Below, one piece after another: positions 1-8,526 of a stretch of 64,000 nt of DNA (positions are counted from its first letter, which is position 1; each line of letters begins with the position of its first letter). The position numbers and the translations under genes were made by a program. The notes under the pieces are model-generated. The model did no database searches. It was not told the origin of the DNA and saw only the letters and a list, made by a program, of their open reading frames with translations. Source of the stretch: an uncultured Phocaeicola sp. (lineage in GTDB: Bacteria; Bacteroidota; Bacteroidia; Bacteroidales; Bacteroidaceae); contig CALUET010000022.1 in NCBI GenBank assembly GCA_944319745.1, forward strand, positions 124,001 to 188,000. The letters are read 5' to 3'.

Positions 1-378
1 TTTTATTTCATCACCATTTTGTAAATTCCCCGACGATATTGTAAACAAGGCCTCGCCTTTTTTCACAGACATCCCGTCGACCACCGGACGGGGAAAGGAA
101 ATCACACCCGAAACGTTAGCCACAAGTTGCGATTCGTCGCCTTGCGCTGCAAGAATCTGCCCGCCGGTTTCGATTACATCGCGAAAAGTTCCGGCCTTAA
201 CCGTGTCAACAACCACCCCGGCAGCCTTCGCCTTTTCGGGAGAAAGTATGATCTCATCTGAATGTCCCGCATGACTTTCTTCCGCATGACCGTGTTCGTC
301 ATGATCATGATCCGCATGACCGGCACAGGATGCCGACAAGAAAACAGCCAACATCCCCATAAAAATTGTTTGTTTCAT
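1..378 (-). CDS. RND efflux periplasmic adaptor subunit (CzcB/CusB-like), N-terminal part only
   Basis: The gene runs off the left edge; only the first 126 residues are visible. It starts at an ATG at 378 and opens with a lipoprotein signal ending in a lipobox Cys at about residue 18. A His-rich stretch follows (seven His between residues 21 and 39), which suggests metal binding. After that comes the start of a membrane-fusion-protein fold with the biotinyl-lipoyl-like segment (V.G...F...V..G..V..G..LF.I). Adaptors of this type link an inner-membrane RND pump to an outer-membrane channel and export cations such as Zn, Co, Cd, Cu or Ag. The upstream Cys/His-rich small protein on the same strand fits a heavy-metal locus. 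The metal cannot be told from this fragment. Confidence 0.85.
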   Translation of the reverse strand, partial: MKQTIFMGMLAVFLSASCAGHADHDHDEHGHAEESHAGHSDEIILSPEKAKAAGVVVDTVKAGTFRDVIETGGQILAAQGDESQLVANVSGVISFPRPVVDGMSVKKGEALFTISSGNLQNGDEIK

Positions 379-470
379 GAGCAATATAAAAAATGTATAA
401 TTAATTATTAACAGAAAAAGTGGCGCAAAAGCGCAATAAGAGCCGGCGGTAACCGGTAAAAAACATGAGG

Positions 471-887
471 TCAAATCAAGGAAGGAGGCGCACGAAGCCC
501 CAGCGAACGCGGTATTTCCCGCGAATAAAGAGCCTCGCTATAACAAAACAATTCCTTCGCCGTCAGAATAAAATCGGGCGAAAGAATACAAGAATCCCCG
601 GTTCCGGGATATATAAATGTATAGGAAGTATAATCGGGAACAAGCACGAGGTGATGAGAATCCGGCGATGCGCACTGAAAATGAGTGATACAATCGGTGC
701 CACACGTATGCGCATCCTTATTATCGTCCGGGAAAGTATTTTCACAGCACTCGCAGAATGTTTTACAACAGGCAGCATCGGAATGCAAACAAAAAAGGCT
801 TCCGTGATGATGATGAGGGAAAGCAGATGCCACCTGCATGAGGACGCAGATGATCAACAATACGTATGCTTTTTGTCTCTTTCCCAT
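471..887 (-). CDS. Small secreted Cys/His-rich protein (DUF6769-like)
   Basis: A 138-residue protein with a short N-terminal hydrophobic signal (residues 7-22), then four consecutive His (25-28) and nine Cys between residues 33 and 72, several as CC or CxC pairs. The C-terminal half has no recognisable domain. I believe it belongs to the group of Bacteroides proteins labelled DUF6769, which often precede CusBA/CzcBA-type efflux genes, but that is from memory. It lies 92 bp upstream of the efflux adaptor on the same strand, so a periplasmic metal-binding or metal-sensing role is a fair inference. The opposite-strand frame across the same bases is a shadow: it lacks the signal peptide and the Cys/His clustering. 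Confidence 0.7.
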   Translation of the reverse strand: MGKRQKAYVLLIICVLMQVASAFPHHHHGSLFCLHSDAACCKTFCECCENTFPDDNKDAHTCGTDCITHFQCASPDSHHLVLVPDYTSYTFIYPGTGDSCILSPDFILTAKELFCYSEALYSREIPRSLGLRAPPSLI

Positions 888-1128
888 ATCTTTTCATAAA
901 TTTCACGGGCAAATATAGACATTAAGATGCTTACATCCAAATAAATATCGTGCAACTGAATTGCAATCTTCAGGGATTTATCCGCCAAAAGTCCTGAAAC
1001 AAAAAATATTTACCGCCGAAACCTTACGGGAACGTTCTCCGCATACACAAAAAAACATCCCGTCGTTTCCTCCTGTCCAACGAAATGTTTTATAGGAAAC
1101 AACGGGATGTTTTCATTTACGCAACGCC
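888..1128. other. Intergenic region, 5' of the Cys/His-rich gene
   Basis: About 240 bp without a gene. It must carry the promoter of the leftward small-protein gene, but no clear Bacteroides promoter match was found. Its right part holds the terminator of the FKBP gene. Confidence 0.5.
1051..1114 (-). terminator. Rho-independent terminator after the glyS-FKBP unit
   Basis: Arms 1052-1070 and 1095-1113 pair over about 19 bp with one mismatch around a 24-nt loop. On the minus strand the hairpin is followed by seven T. It lies just after the stop of the FKBP gene. Confidence 0.85.
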
Positions 1129-1746
1129 TTATTCTTCCGCTTCCATGCTGCGGTCATCCGGACCTTCCGGGTGAACTACCCGCTCAAGATAGACTTCAAA
1201 TATCAAACTCGTGTAGCCGGGTATGCCACTATCTCCGTATGCTCCGTAAGCCATAAGGTAAGGAATGAACAACTGCACGTGCTCGCCTTCACGCATATGT
1301 AGCAGTGCTGTTGTCCAACCGGGGATAAGATTTTTTACAACGAACGGAGTAGGCTCATATCTTTTCGGCGTAACATTCAGGTCAAAATCGCCGGAATAAT
1401 TATCGTCGAAGACATAAGAGTTGATATAACTTCCCCGGTAATACACATAAACCGTGTCAGTGAAACTTGGAGTTATGCCCAACTCTTCGCTACCCCCCAA
1501 CGACTTTACATATACATAATCGTTATTCGTCAAAGGCATCGAGCTGAAAGCCGGATCAACTTTATAGTTCTGAAATTTCGCCCAGCCCGCGGGAGTTGGA
1601 TTAGCATTCACGATGGCCGCAATGGAATCAATAAATGCTTCATTCTCCCAGCGCCAATAATCATCGTCATCGTTATCGTCGCACGACACAAAACAAAACG
1701 TCAAAACATAAAGGAAAGCGGCAAAGCCGAATAATTTTATTTTCAT
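1129..1746 (-). CDS. FKBP-type peptidyl-prolyl cis-trans isomerase lipoprotein
   Basis: 205 residues. The signal peptide ends in a lipobox at Cys22 followed by a run of Asp, a common Bacteroidetes lipoprotein start. The C-terminal half carries the FKBP fold: a YYRG strand, the IPGW..AL..M..GE segment, an IP..MAYG..G loop and a closing strand with LIFEV. The family isomerises Xaa-Pro bonds and acts as a folding helper; as a lipoprotein it would work in the periplasm or at the inner face of the outer membrane. It lies 5 bp after glyS and shares its terminator, so the two are probably co-transcribed. The Asp-rich stretch after the lipid anchor and the acidic C-terminus are typical linkers rather than domains. 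Confidence 0.9.
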   Translation of the reverse strand: MKIKLFGFAAFLYVLTFCFVSCDDNDDDDYWRWENEAFIDSIAAIVNANPTPAGWAKFQNYKVDPAFSSMPLTNNDYVYVKSLGGSEELGITPSFTDTVYVYYRGSYINSYVFDDNYSGDFDLNVTPKRYEPTPFVVKNLIPGWTTALLHMREGEHVQLFIPYLMAYGAYGDSGIPGYTSLIFEVYLERVVHPEGPDDRSMEAEE

Positions 1747-1751
1747 ATTTG

Positions 1752-3290
1752 TTATAATGTTTTCAGAAGACTTGTAATACTTACCTTGTCGGCTATGATA
1801 CTATTTAACTCGGAAATAGGAACTCGTTCCTGTTTCATCGTATCACGATTGCGCAATGTTACGCAATTATCTTCCAATGTTTGATGATCAACGGTGACAC
1901 AATACGGCGTACCGATGGCATCCTGACGACGATAACGTTTCCCGATACTGTCTTTCTCGTCGTATTGGCAGTTAAAATGGAACTTCAATTCATTGATGAT
2001 TTCACGCGCCTTTTCCGGCAGTCCGTCTTTTTTGATCAACGGCATTACGGCCAGTTTTACCGGAGCGAGCGCTGCCGGGAGTTTCAATACAACACGTGTT
2101 TCTCCTCCTTCCAACGTTTCTTCCGTATACGCCGCACTCATTACGCTGAGGAACATCCGGTCGACTCCAATTGACGTTTCGATGACATACGGAGTATAAC
2201 TTTCGTTTATTTCCGGATCAAAATACTTAATGCTTTTACCAGAGTACTTCTCGTGTTGGGACAAATCAAAGTTCGTACGAGAATGAATACCCTCAACTTC
2301 CTTAAAGCCGAACGGCATAAGGAATTCGATATCCGTCGCCGCATTTGCATAATGCGCCAGTTTTTCATGATCATGGAAACGGTAATGATCGTCACCGAAA
2401 CCCAATGCTTTATGCCATTTCAGGCGAGTCTGTTTCCAAAAGTTGAACCACTCCAGTTCGGTTCCCGGCTTTACGAAGAACTGCATTTCCATTTGTTCAA
2501 ACTCACGCATGCGGAAAATAAACTGACGGGCCACGATCTCATTACGGAAAGCCTTACCTATTTGAGCGATACCAAAAGGTATTTTCATTCGTCCCGTCTT
2601 CTGAACATTCAGATAATTCACGAATATTCCTTGTGCTGTTTCGGGGCGAAGATAGATTTTCATTGCACCATCTGCGGTAGAACCCATCTCCGTTGTAAAC
2701 ATAAGATTGAATTGACGTACTTCAGTCCAGTTCTTCGTTCCGGAAACAGGGCACACGATTTCTTCATCAAGAATGATTTGTCTCAGTTCATTCAAATCGT
2801 TTGCATTCATGGCTTTTGCATACCGTTCATGCAAAGCATCGCGTTTTGCCTGATGTTCCAACACGCGAGCATTGGTTGCACGAAACTGCTTTTCATCGAA
2901 AGCATCGCCATATTTCTTTGCAGCCTTGGCCACTTCTTTATTTATCTTCTCGTCGTATTTGGCGATTTGATCCTCTATCAAGACATCAGCACGATAGCGT
3001 TTTTTCGAATCACGGTTATCAATCAGCGGATCATTGAACGCGTCTACATGCCCAGATGCCTTCCATATTAACGGATGCATGAATATTGCCGAGTCGATTC
3101 CCACAATATTTTCATGCAAAAGCACCATGCTTTGCCACCAATATTGCTTGATATTGTTTTTCAACTCTACACCCATTTGGCCATAATCATACACTGCTCC
3201 GAGTCCATCATAGATATCGCTTGAAGGAAACACGAAACCATATTCCTTACAATGTGAGACCAATTTCTTAAAAACGTCTTCTTGTGCCAT
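1752..3290 (-). CDS. glyS: Glycine--tRNA ligase, single-chain (alpha2) type
   Basis: 512 residues, class II aminoacyl-tRNA synthetase of the homodimeric type found in Bacteroidetes, archaea and eukaryotes, not the alpha2beta2 GlyQ/GlyS type. Near the N-terminus is the GFVFPSS..Y.GL....DYG..G segment. Motif 2 appears in AQIGKAFRNEI and the FRMREFEQMEMQFF segment. Motif 3 appears around TPYVIETSIGVDRM. The C-terminal anticodon-binding domain starts near residue 410. The start is the ATG at 3290, 5' of which lies a plausible -7 element. It attaches glycine to tRNA-Gly in the cytoplasm. The FKBP gene follows in the same unit. Confidence 0.97.
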   Translation of the reverse strand: MAQEDVFKKLVSHCKEYGFVFPSSDIYDGLGAVYDYGQMGVELKNNIKQYWWQSMVLLHENIVGIDSAIFMHPLIWKASGHVDAFNDPLIDNRDSKKRYRADVLIEDQIAKYDEKINKEVAKAAKKYGDAFDEKQFRATNARVLEHQAKRDALHERYAKAMNANDLNELRQIILDEEIVCPVSGTKNWTEVRQFNLMFTTEMGSTADGAMKIYLRPETAQGIFVNYLNVQKTGRMKIPFGIAQIGKAFRNEIVARQFIFRMREFEQMEMQFFVKPGTELEWFNFWKQTRLKWHKALGFGDDHYRFHDHEKLAHYANAATDIEFLMPFGFKEVEGIHSRTNFDLSQHEKYSGKSIKYFDPEINESYTPYVIETSIGVDRMFLSVMSAAYTEETLEGGETRVVLKLPAALAPVKLAVMPLIKKDGLPEKAREIINELKFHFNCQYDEKDSIGKRYRRQDAIGTPYCVTVDHQTLEDNCVTLRNRDTMKQERVPISELNSIIADKVSITSLLKTL

Positions 3291-3337
3291 TTCTTTTATC
3301 TATTTGTTTTTTACTTATTTCCTTTTCTAATAGGGCA

Positions 3338-3345
3338 CAAAGATA
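3338..3345 (-). promoter_or_regulatory. Probable -7 element for glyS
   Basis: The minus strand reads TATCTTTG, a full match to TAnnTTTG, 48 bp upstream of the glyS ATG. No good TTTG -33 box was found at the usual distance. Confidence 0.45.
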
Positions 3346-3442
3346 GATATTTATAAATAAAAAAAGGTGATAGTAATATTAATTTATCTTAGTATTCTAT
3401 CTCTTTAAAGGATATAAAAAACAAAAAAACACCTTTTTTTCA

Positions 3443-3450
3443 TACTTTTG
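3443..3450 (+). promoter_or_regulatory. Probable -7 element for the MATE gene
   Basis: TACTTTTG matches TAnnTTTG and lies 73 bp upstream of the ATG at 3523, preceded by an A/T-rich tract. The -33 box is weak. Confidence 0.5.
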
Positions 3451-3522
3451 CACTACCTTTTTACCTGTCGAACGTAGTGACAAACGTTTTGACAAACCGT
3501 AATATGAACCAAAAAATTCCGC

Positions 3523-4890
3523 ATGGCAACAGATAAATATATACAAATGACTACGGCTTCAGTCCCGAAACTTATCGGAGAATTGGCTGTTCCTACCATC
3601 ATAAGTATGCTTGTTACATCGTTTTACGTAATGGCAGATACTTATTTTGTTGGTAAAATAAACACCCAATCAACGGCAGCGGTAGGCATTTCGTTCTCGG
3701 TCATGGCCATCGTACAAGCCTTCGGTTTTTTTTTCGGCCACGGATCGGGAAACTATATATCGCGTAAACTTGGAGCACAAGATTACGCAAATGCAGAAAA
3801 GATGGCATCGACAGGATTCTTCTATGCTTTTTTTATGGGTGTATTGATTGCCATTTTCGGGCATTTATTCCTCACCCCCATTTGTACCGTCCTCGGTTCT
3901 ACGCCTACCATCCTGCCTTACACCGAAACATATTTGGGCATCATTCTTCTGGGAGCCCCTTTTATGGCTTCGTCTTTGGTGCTGAATAATCAAATGAGGT
4001 TCCAGGGAAATGCCGTATATGCCATGGTTGGTATCAGCATAGGAGCCTTATTAAACATCGGACTCGCCCCGTTATTAATTTTTATCTTCGAGATGGGTAT
4101 TGCCGGAGCCGCATGGTCTACCTTCATAAGCCAGGTATGCAGTTTTACAATTTTGCTCATCATGGATCACAAAGGAACAAATATCCGCATCCGTTTCAGG
4201 AATTTTTCATGGGGCCCGGCGCTGTTAAAGGAAATCGTTTTCGGAGGAAGTCCTTCACTTTGCCGACAGGGATTGGCCAGTACCGCCACCATCTTTCTGA
4301 ATATTGCCGCGGGAAAGTACGGCGACGCTGCCATTGCTGGTATGTCAATTGTTTCTCGAATCTGCATGTTCATCAATTCGTTTATCATCGGATTCGGGCA
4401 GGGTTTCCAGCCTGTATGCGGATTTAATTTCGGAGCAGGGCTATATACTCGCGTAAGAAAGGGCTTCTGGTTTTGCGTAAAAACAGGCGTTGTATTCCTT
4501 TCGCTGTGTTCCGTTGTCGGATACATCTACGCTCCTGAAATTGTTTCCTGGTTCCGTAAAGGAGATCCTCTCGTTATTGAGATCGGAGCACAGGCGCTTC
4601 GCTGGCAATTGATTACGCTCCCTTTGGGCACATGGGTAATACTTTGCAACATGATGTTGCAGACAATCAGACAACCGGCGCGGGCCATCGTTCTCTCGTC
4701 TGCCCGTCAGGGACTGTTTTTCATCCCGTTCATCTTGTTGCTGCCGACCATCTTCGGTCTGCAAGGCGTAGAAATGTGTCAGGCTGTATCCGATTTATGT
4801 TCATTCATTATTGCGATTCCTCTTACGGTAGGCGTACTAAAAAAGATGAGAACAGACCATCCCGTTCATGCACACAACGCGAAGATTTAG
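3523..4890 (+). CDS. MATE family efflux transporter
   Basis: 455 residues with about twelve hydrophobic segments, an integral inner-membrane protein. The N-terminal pattern (PKLIGELAVPTIISMLVTSFY..ADTYFVG, split by the first membrane segment) is the usual MATE entry motif. Conserved GxG/NxxxR-like stretches recur in the second half (FGQGFQPVCGFNFGAG), as expected for two related six-helix bundles. MATE proteins expel cationic drugs or metabolites with Na+ or H+ antiport; the substrate cannot be read from sequence. The gene stands alone between divergent glyS and convergent GH27. A second, only distantly similar MATE gene lies at 31361-32686. Confidence 0.92.
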   Translation: MATDKYIQMTTASVPKLIGELAVPTIISMLVTSFYVMADTYFVGKINTQSTAAVGISFSVMAIVQAFGFFFGHGSGNYISRKLGAQDYANAEKMASTGFFYAFFMGVLIAIFGHLFLTPICTVLGSTPTILPYTETYLGIILLGAPFMASSLVLNNQMRFQGNAVYAMVGISIGALLNIGLAPLLIFIFEMGIAGAAWSTFISQVCSFTILLIMDHKGTNIRIRFRNFSWGPALLKEIVFGGSPSLCRQGLASTATIFLNIAAGKYGDAAIAGMSIVSRICMFINSFIIGFGQGFQPVCGFNFGAGLYTRVRKGFWFCVKTGVVFLSLCSVVGYIYAPEIVSWFRKGDPLVIEIGAQALRWQLITLPLGTWVILCNMMLQTIRQPARAIVLSSARQGLFFIPFILLLPTIFGLQGVEMCQAVSDLCSFIIAIPLTVGVLKKMRTDHPVHAHNAKI

Positions 4891-4943
4891 TCTGTTCCCG
4901 CCTTTCTTCTTTCATTTTTCTCCCCGTCTTCTGAGAGAAACGT

Positions 4944-6569
4944 TTATTTCTTTTTCAAAAAGAACTTGTCGATGTCGGGAGCCCAATTATAATCACATCC
5001 CATCCGAACGGTATTATATCCGGGGTTTAATGAGACCGATACGGTTACGTCTGCAGGAGTATCGAAAGAACCGGAGTTAAGATTCTTCAGATTCGTGCGC
5101 ACTCCGTTCACCTCAATATACAAGGAACGATTGCTATCGCAGACATAAGTTACGGTCAAGTCGTAGTTTCCTCCTTCGGAACTATACACATTTTTCCACT
5201 CTGCATAGTTTTCCGGTCGGGCACCCAAGAAGCCGATTTTTGTCTTTCCCGACAACGTTTCCGAATAACTGTAACGGGCAAATTTGCGAATATCGAGCGC
5301 ATTAAAGCAAGGCAAGTAAGCCCATTCGCCCTCGTACAACGTTGCATCCAGACGTTCTTCAGCCTCCAGACGGAAAACTTTGATGCTCCTTGGAGGCAAA
5401 GTATACGTCAGACTTCCTTTAACAACCCCGCAATCTTGCTGAGCAATCAAGTCACGCACCTTCACTTCCCCGCCCAATTCCAGTTTTTCCAACGGGACAT
5501 CAAATGCACAAACGGTATCCGTGGGGTTATACAATGCAACGGCACGAGCGGTTCCATGCAAGGTTTCTATGTCTTTCACGAACACATATTCCTCGTTTTC
5601 GTGCGAAACCACATAAGCCTGAAGGCCCAAACGATCCTGGTTAATGGCAATCAACTCTTTGTTTTGCATCAGCTTTTTGGAAGATTCCGGTATTGTCGTC
5701 ATGTCACAACCGATTAATAACGGAGAACTCATGATGCACCACATGCCAAAATGTACCTCCTCTTCATTCTGAGGAAGCCCACGTCCGATTTCCAACATGT
5801 CCATATCATTATAATGACCTCTGCCCGCATAAGCCGAAAGATACATGTTTTTATCAATAATGTATTTGATGGAATTCCAATTCAAGCCGATGTCTCCGCT
5901 GATACGCCAAGACGCCGCAATATCTTTTGCCCAGGTCCCCGGAAAATCCCAGCGACAGATATTCATCGACACGCGGTCCTTTTTGTCGGTCTGCTGTATT
6001 GCTTCATAAATTTCATGGTAACGTTTCTTTTCATCCAAGCCCAGCTGCATTCCCCCGCAATAATCGACTTTTATAAAATCAAAGTCCCATTCATCGAAAT
6101 ACAATTTGGCGTCCAGCAAATCGTAACCGTATAATCCGCCTTGAACACCGGGGCAGGTCGGATCGGATATCGAGTGGCAGGAACTGATTCCCGCGTCGGA
6201 ATAGATTCCGGCCTTCAGGCCTTTCGAATGAATGTAGTCGGCCATTGCACGCATTCCCGAGGGAAACAGGTTTGCATCATAAGTCATTTTTCCCGAAACG
6301 GAGTCGCGCCATCCGAAGAAACCATCGTCTATGTTTATGTAAGAATAGCCGGCTTCTTTAAAGCCCAAATCCACCATTGCATCAGCTTGAGCCTTAATAA
6401 TGTCTTCATTAATATTAACTCCAAACGTATTCCACGAGCTCCATCCCATAATAGGCGGAGTTACACCGTCTTTTCCGTCAGCTCCATTTTCCCCATAAGG
6501 CGAGGTAACAGACTGACAAGCCGCACATGCCAAAGATAATACGACCGCAAACAATTGATTTTTTTTCAT
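4944..6569 (-). CDS. GH27 alpha-galactosidase with C-terminal carbohydrate-binding-like module
   Basis: 541 residues from the ATG at 6569; an in-frame ATG 21 codons upstream would put a non-signal extension before a good signal peptide (MKKNQLFAVV...), so it was not used. Cys15 or Cys18 could be a lipid anchor, though the lipobox is imperfect. A short Gly/Asp-rich linker follows. The GH27 barrel begins near residue 38 (PPIMGWSSWNTFG, YINIDDG). The nucleophile is probably Asp169 in KVDYCGG and the acid/base Asp226 in WRISGD. After the barrel comes a beta-sandwich, then a module from about residue 410 with CBM35/CBM6-like strands ending in LNPGYNTVRMG. It removes terminal alpha-galactose, for example from raffinose-type sugars or galactomannan. 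It is divergent from the GH32 gene. Confidence 0.93.
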   Translation of the reverse strand: MKKNQLFAVVLSLACAACQSVTSPYGENGADGKDGVTPPIMGWSSWNTFGVNINEDIIKAQADAMVDLGFKEAGYSYINIDDGFFGWRDSVSGKMTYDANLFPSGMRAMADYIHSKGLKAGIYSDAGISSCHSISDPTCPGVQGGLYGYDLLDAKLYFDEWDFDFIKVDYCGGMQLGLDEKKRYHEIYEAIQQTDKKDRVSMNICRWDFPGTWAKDIAASWRISGDIGLNWNSIKYIIDKNMYLSAYAGRGHYNDMDMLEIGRGLPQNEEEVHFGMWCIMSSPLLIGCDMTTIPESSKKLMQNKELIAINQDRLGLQAYVVSHENEEYVFVKDIETLHGTARAVALYNPTDTVCAFDVPLEKLELGGEVKVRDLIAQQDCGVVKGSLTYTLPPRSIKVFRLEAEERLDATLYEGEWAYLPCFNALDIRKFARYSYSETLSGKTKIGFLGARPENYAEWKNVYSSEGGNYDLTVTYVCDSNRSLYIEVNGVRTNLKNLNSGSFDTPADVTVSVSLNPGYNTVRMGCDYNWAPDIDKFFLKKK

Positions 6570-6864
6570 AGAAAGATTTTTATTAATAAACAATATCATC
6601 TGCAAAACAACTCCTCTTTCCGAGGAACACACAAATTTATAAATAAAAAAGATATAGGCAAACCAAATAACTGCCCGAATTATTTACAATAAAACATGCT
6701 ATTGTTTTCAAGCAAAGAAGCTTATTTTTATCAGAAACCATGCATTGTTTTACAAATATCTTTATATTTTTGCGAGAAATACATCTCCCGTCTTCGGGAA
6801 AAAGAACAGCGAGTACATCGCACATTTACGTAAAATCAAGCCATAAAAAACACATTAGGAATAC
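6570..6864. promoter_or_regulatory. Divergent GH27/GH32 intergenic region with a repeated operator-like sequence
   Basis: 295 bp between two divergent glycosidase genes. Near-repeats occur at about 6694-6709 and 6739-6752 (shared core CATGC, optional T, ATTGTTTT). The first copy also forms a small inverted repeat, with ACAATA and TATTGT flanking it. Such a pair between divergent catabolic genes is a fair candidate for a shared regulator site; which regulator is unknown. Confidence 0.35.
6765..6772 (+). promoter_or_regulatory. Probable -7 element for GH32
   Basis: TATTTTTG matches TAnnTTTG, 93 bp upstream of the GH32 ATG and just 3' of the second operator-like repeat. Confidence 0.45.
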
Positions 6865-8505
6865 ATGGGTACATCAAAAAAAACACTCTTTTTTGCAAGT
6901 GTATTATTTCTTTATTGCGCATCTTCCTCTGCGGAAGACATCTCGTTTAAAATAACCAAACGTTATCTGAACTTCCCCATATCTCATCAAACCGACAGAC
7001 ATCAAATGACGTTTGAAACGGAAAGCGAGCCCGACCTGACTGTCAATATACGTTTGGCTCCGGAAAAGGCCGACTATTGGGTATTCAAAGACGTATCGCA
7101 TCTGAAAGGAGAAACGGTTAAAATCAGCTACAACGGCGATAAAACCGGACTAAAAAACATCTATCAATCGGATGAATTCGCGGGGCAGGACAGCCTGTAC
7201 AACGAGAAAAACCGCCCGCAATTTCACTTCACTTCACGCAGAGGATGGATAAATGATCCCAACGGACTGGTTTATCATGACGGAGAGTACCATTTGTTTT
7301 ACCAACATAATCCCTACGAACGCGAATGGGAAAACATGCATTGGGGACATGCCGTCAGCAAAGATCTCATCCATTGGCACGAGCTTCCCGATGCTTTATG
7401 CCCGGATAAGTTGGGAACCATCTTCTCGGGTTCGGCCGTTATCGACGATGAAAACACTTCAGGATTCGGATCAAACGGCATAAAGCCGATGGTCGTTGCC
7501 TTTACTTATGCCCGCAGTGACCGACAAGCACAAGGAATCGCTTACAGTTTGGACGGGGGACGTTCGTTCACCAAATACGAAAAGAATCCGGTAATCGACT
7601 CAAAATTTTTATGGAACTCGAATGATACTCGCGACCCGAGGCTGTTCCGTTACGAACCGAACGACGAGTGGGTACTCGTTTTAAACGAACGTGACGGGCA
7701 CAGCATCTACACGTCCGACAACTTAAAAGACTGGGTTTACCGCAGTCACATTACAGGTTTTTGGGAATGCCCCGAATTATTTGAGCTGGCTGTCGACGAC
7801 AATCCGAACAATAAAAAGTGGGTTATGTACGGAGCTTCCGGCACTTACATGATAGGACAATTCGACGGAAGAATCTTCACACCGGAATCCGGCAAGCACT
7901 GCTACGCGACAGGTTCCATCTATGCCGCCCAGACTTTCAACAATCAACCCGAAGGACGACGGATACAAATAGGATGGGGACGCATCAGCCACGCGGGCAT
8001 GCCGTTCAACGGTATGTATCTTTTGCCTACGGAACTGAAGCTTATCACCACAAAAGACGGCATCCGTCTGACAAGCGCCCCCATAAAAGAGACAGAACAA
8101 TTGTTTCATCCGTTAAAAAGTTGGAGTAATCTGACCTCGGACGAAGCGAACAAGCTAATGAAAGAATACTACGATGCCGATTGCCTGCGCGTAAAAACAA
8201 CCATCAAACTCTCGCATGCCACCGATGCCGGATTCAATCTTTTCGGACAAAGAATCATAGGATACGACATGAACAATACGACACTGAACGGCAGATTTTA
8301 CTCTCCACAGGATCCAACAAGCATGGAACTTTCGGCAGACATCTACATAGATCGTACAAGCATCGAAGTATTTATCGACGGAGGCCTCTATTCTTACTCC
8401 ATGGAACGCCGGCCGGATAGTAACAACAAGGAGGGCTTCCACTTTTGGGGAAACAACATTACAGTAAAAGACCTCGAAGTATTCTCTGTCGATTCCATTT
8501 GGTAA
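6865..8505 (+). CDS. GH32 beta-fructofuranosidase / levanase-type enzyme
   Basis: 546 residues with an N-terminal hydrophobic signal (about residues 6-23). Residues 25-110 form the extra N-terminal beta-domain often called DUF4980 in Bacteroidetes GH32 proteins. The five-blade propeller then follows with all three catalytic motifs: WINDPNG (nucleophile Asp131), RDP (transition-state stabiliser Asp257) and ECPEL (acid/base Glu301). The C-terminal beta-sandwich ends with the typical SIEVFIDGG segment. GH32 enzymes release fructose from sucrose, inulin, levan or raffinose-type sugars. It begins a rightward run with GH172 (22 bp later), GH2 and the DUF3863 protein, and it is divergent from the alpha-galactosidase, which fits stepwise breakdown of galactosyl-sucrose sugars. 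Confidence 0.94.
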   Translation: MGTSKKTLFFASVLFLYCASSSAEDISFKITKRYLNFPISHQTDRHQMTFETESEPDLTVNIRLAPEKADYWVFKDVSHLKGETVKISYNGDKTGLKNIYQSDEFAGQDSLYNEKNRPQFHFTSRRGWINDPNGLVYHDGEYHLFYQHNPYEREWENMHWGHAVSKDLIHWHELPDALCPDKLGTIFSGSAVIDDENTSGFGSNGIKPMVVAFTYARSDRQAQGIAYSLDGGRSFTKYEKNPVIDSKFLWNSNDTRDPRLFRYEPNDEWVLVLNERDGHSIYTSDNLKDWVYRSHITGFWECPELFELAVDDNPNNKKWVMYGASGTYMIGQFDGRIFTPESGKHCYATGSIYAAQTFNNQPEGRRIQIGWGRISHAGMPFNGMYLLPTELKLITTKDGIRLTSAPIKETEQLFHPLKSWSNLTSDEANKLMKEYYDADCLRVKTTIKLSHATDAGFNLFGQRIIGYDMNNTTLNGRFYSPQDPTSMELSADIYIDRTSIEVFIDGGLYSYSMERRPDSNNKEGFHFWGNNITVKDLEVFSVDSIW

Positions 8506-8526
8506 ATTCCGTTTTATACGAGATAT

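Noticed and set aside
465-899. Rightward 144-codon frame opposite the Cys/His-rich gene
   Set aside because: Composition is arbitrary and it lacks a signal or motif, while the leftward frame has a signal peptide and clustered Cys/His.
2253-3071. Rightward 272-codon frame inside glyS
   Set aside because: Shadow of the highly conserved synthetase on the other strand.
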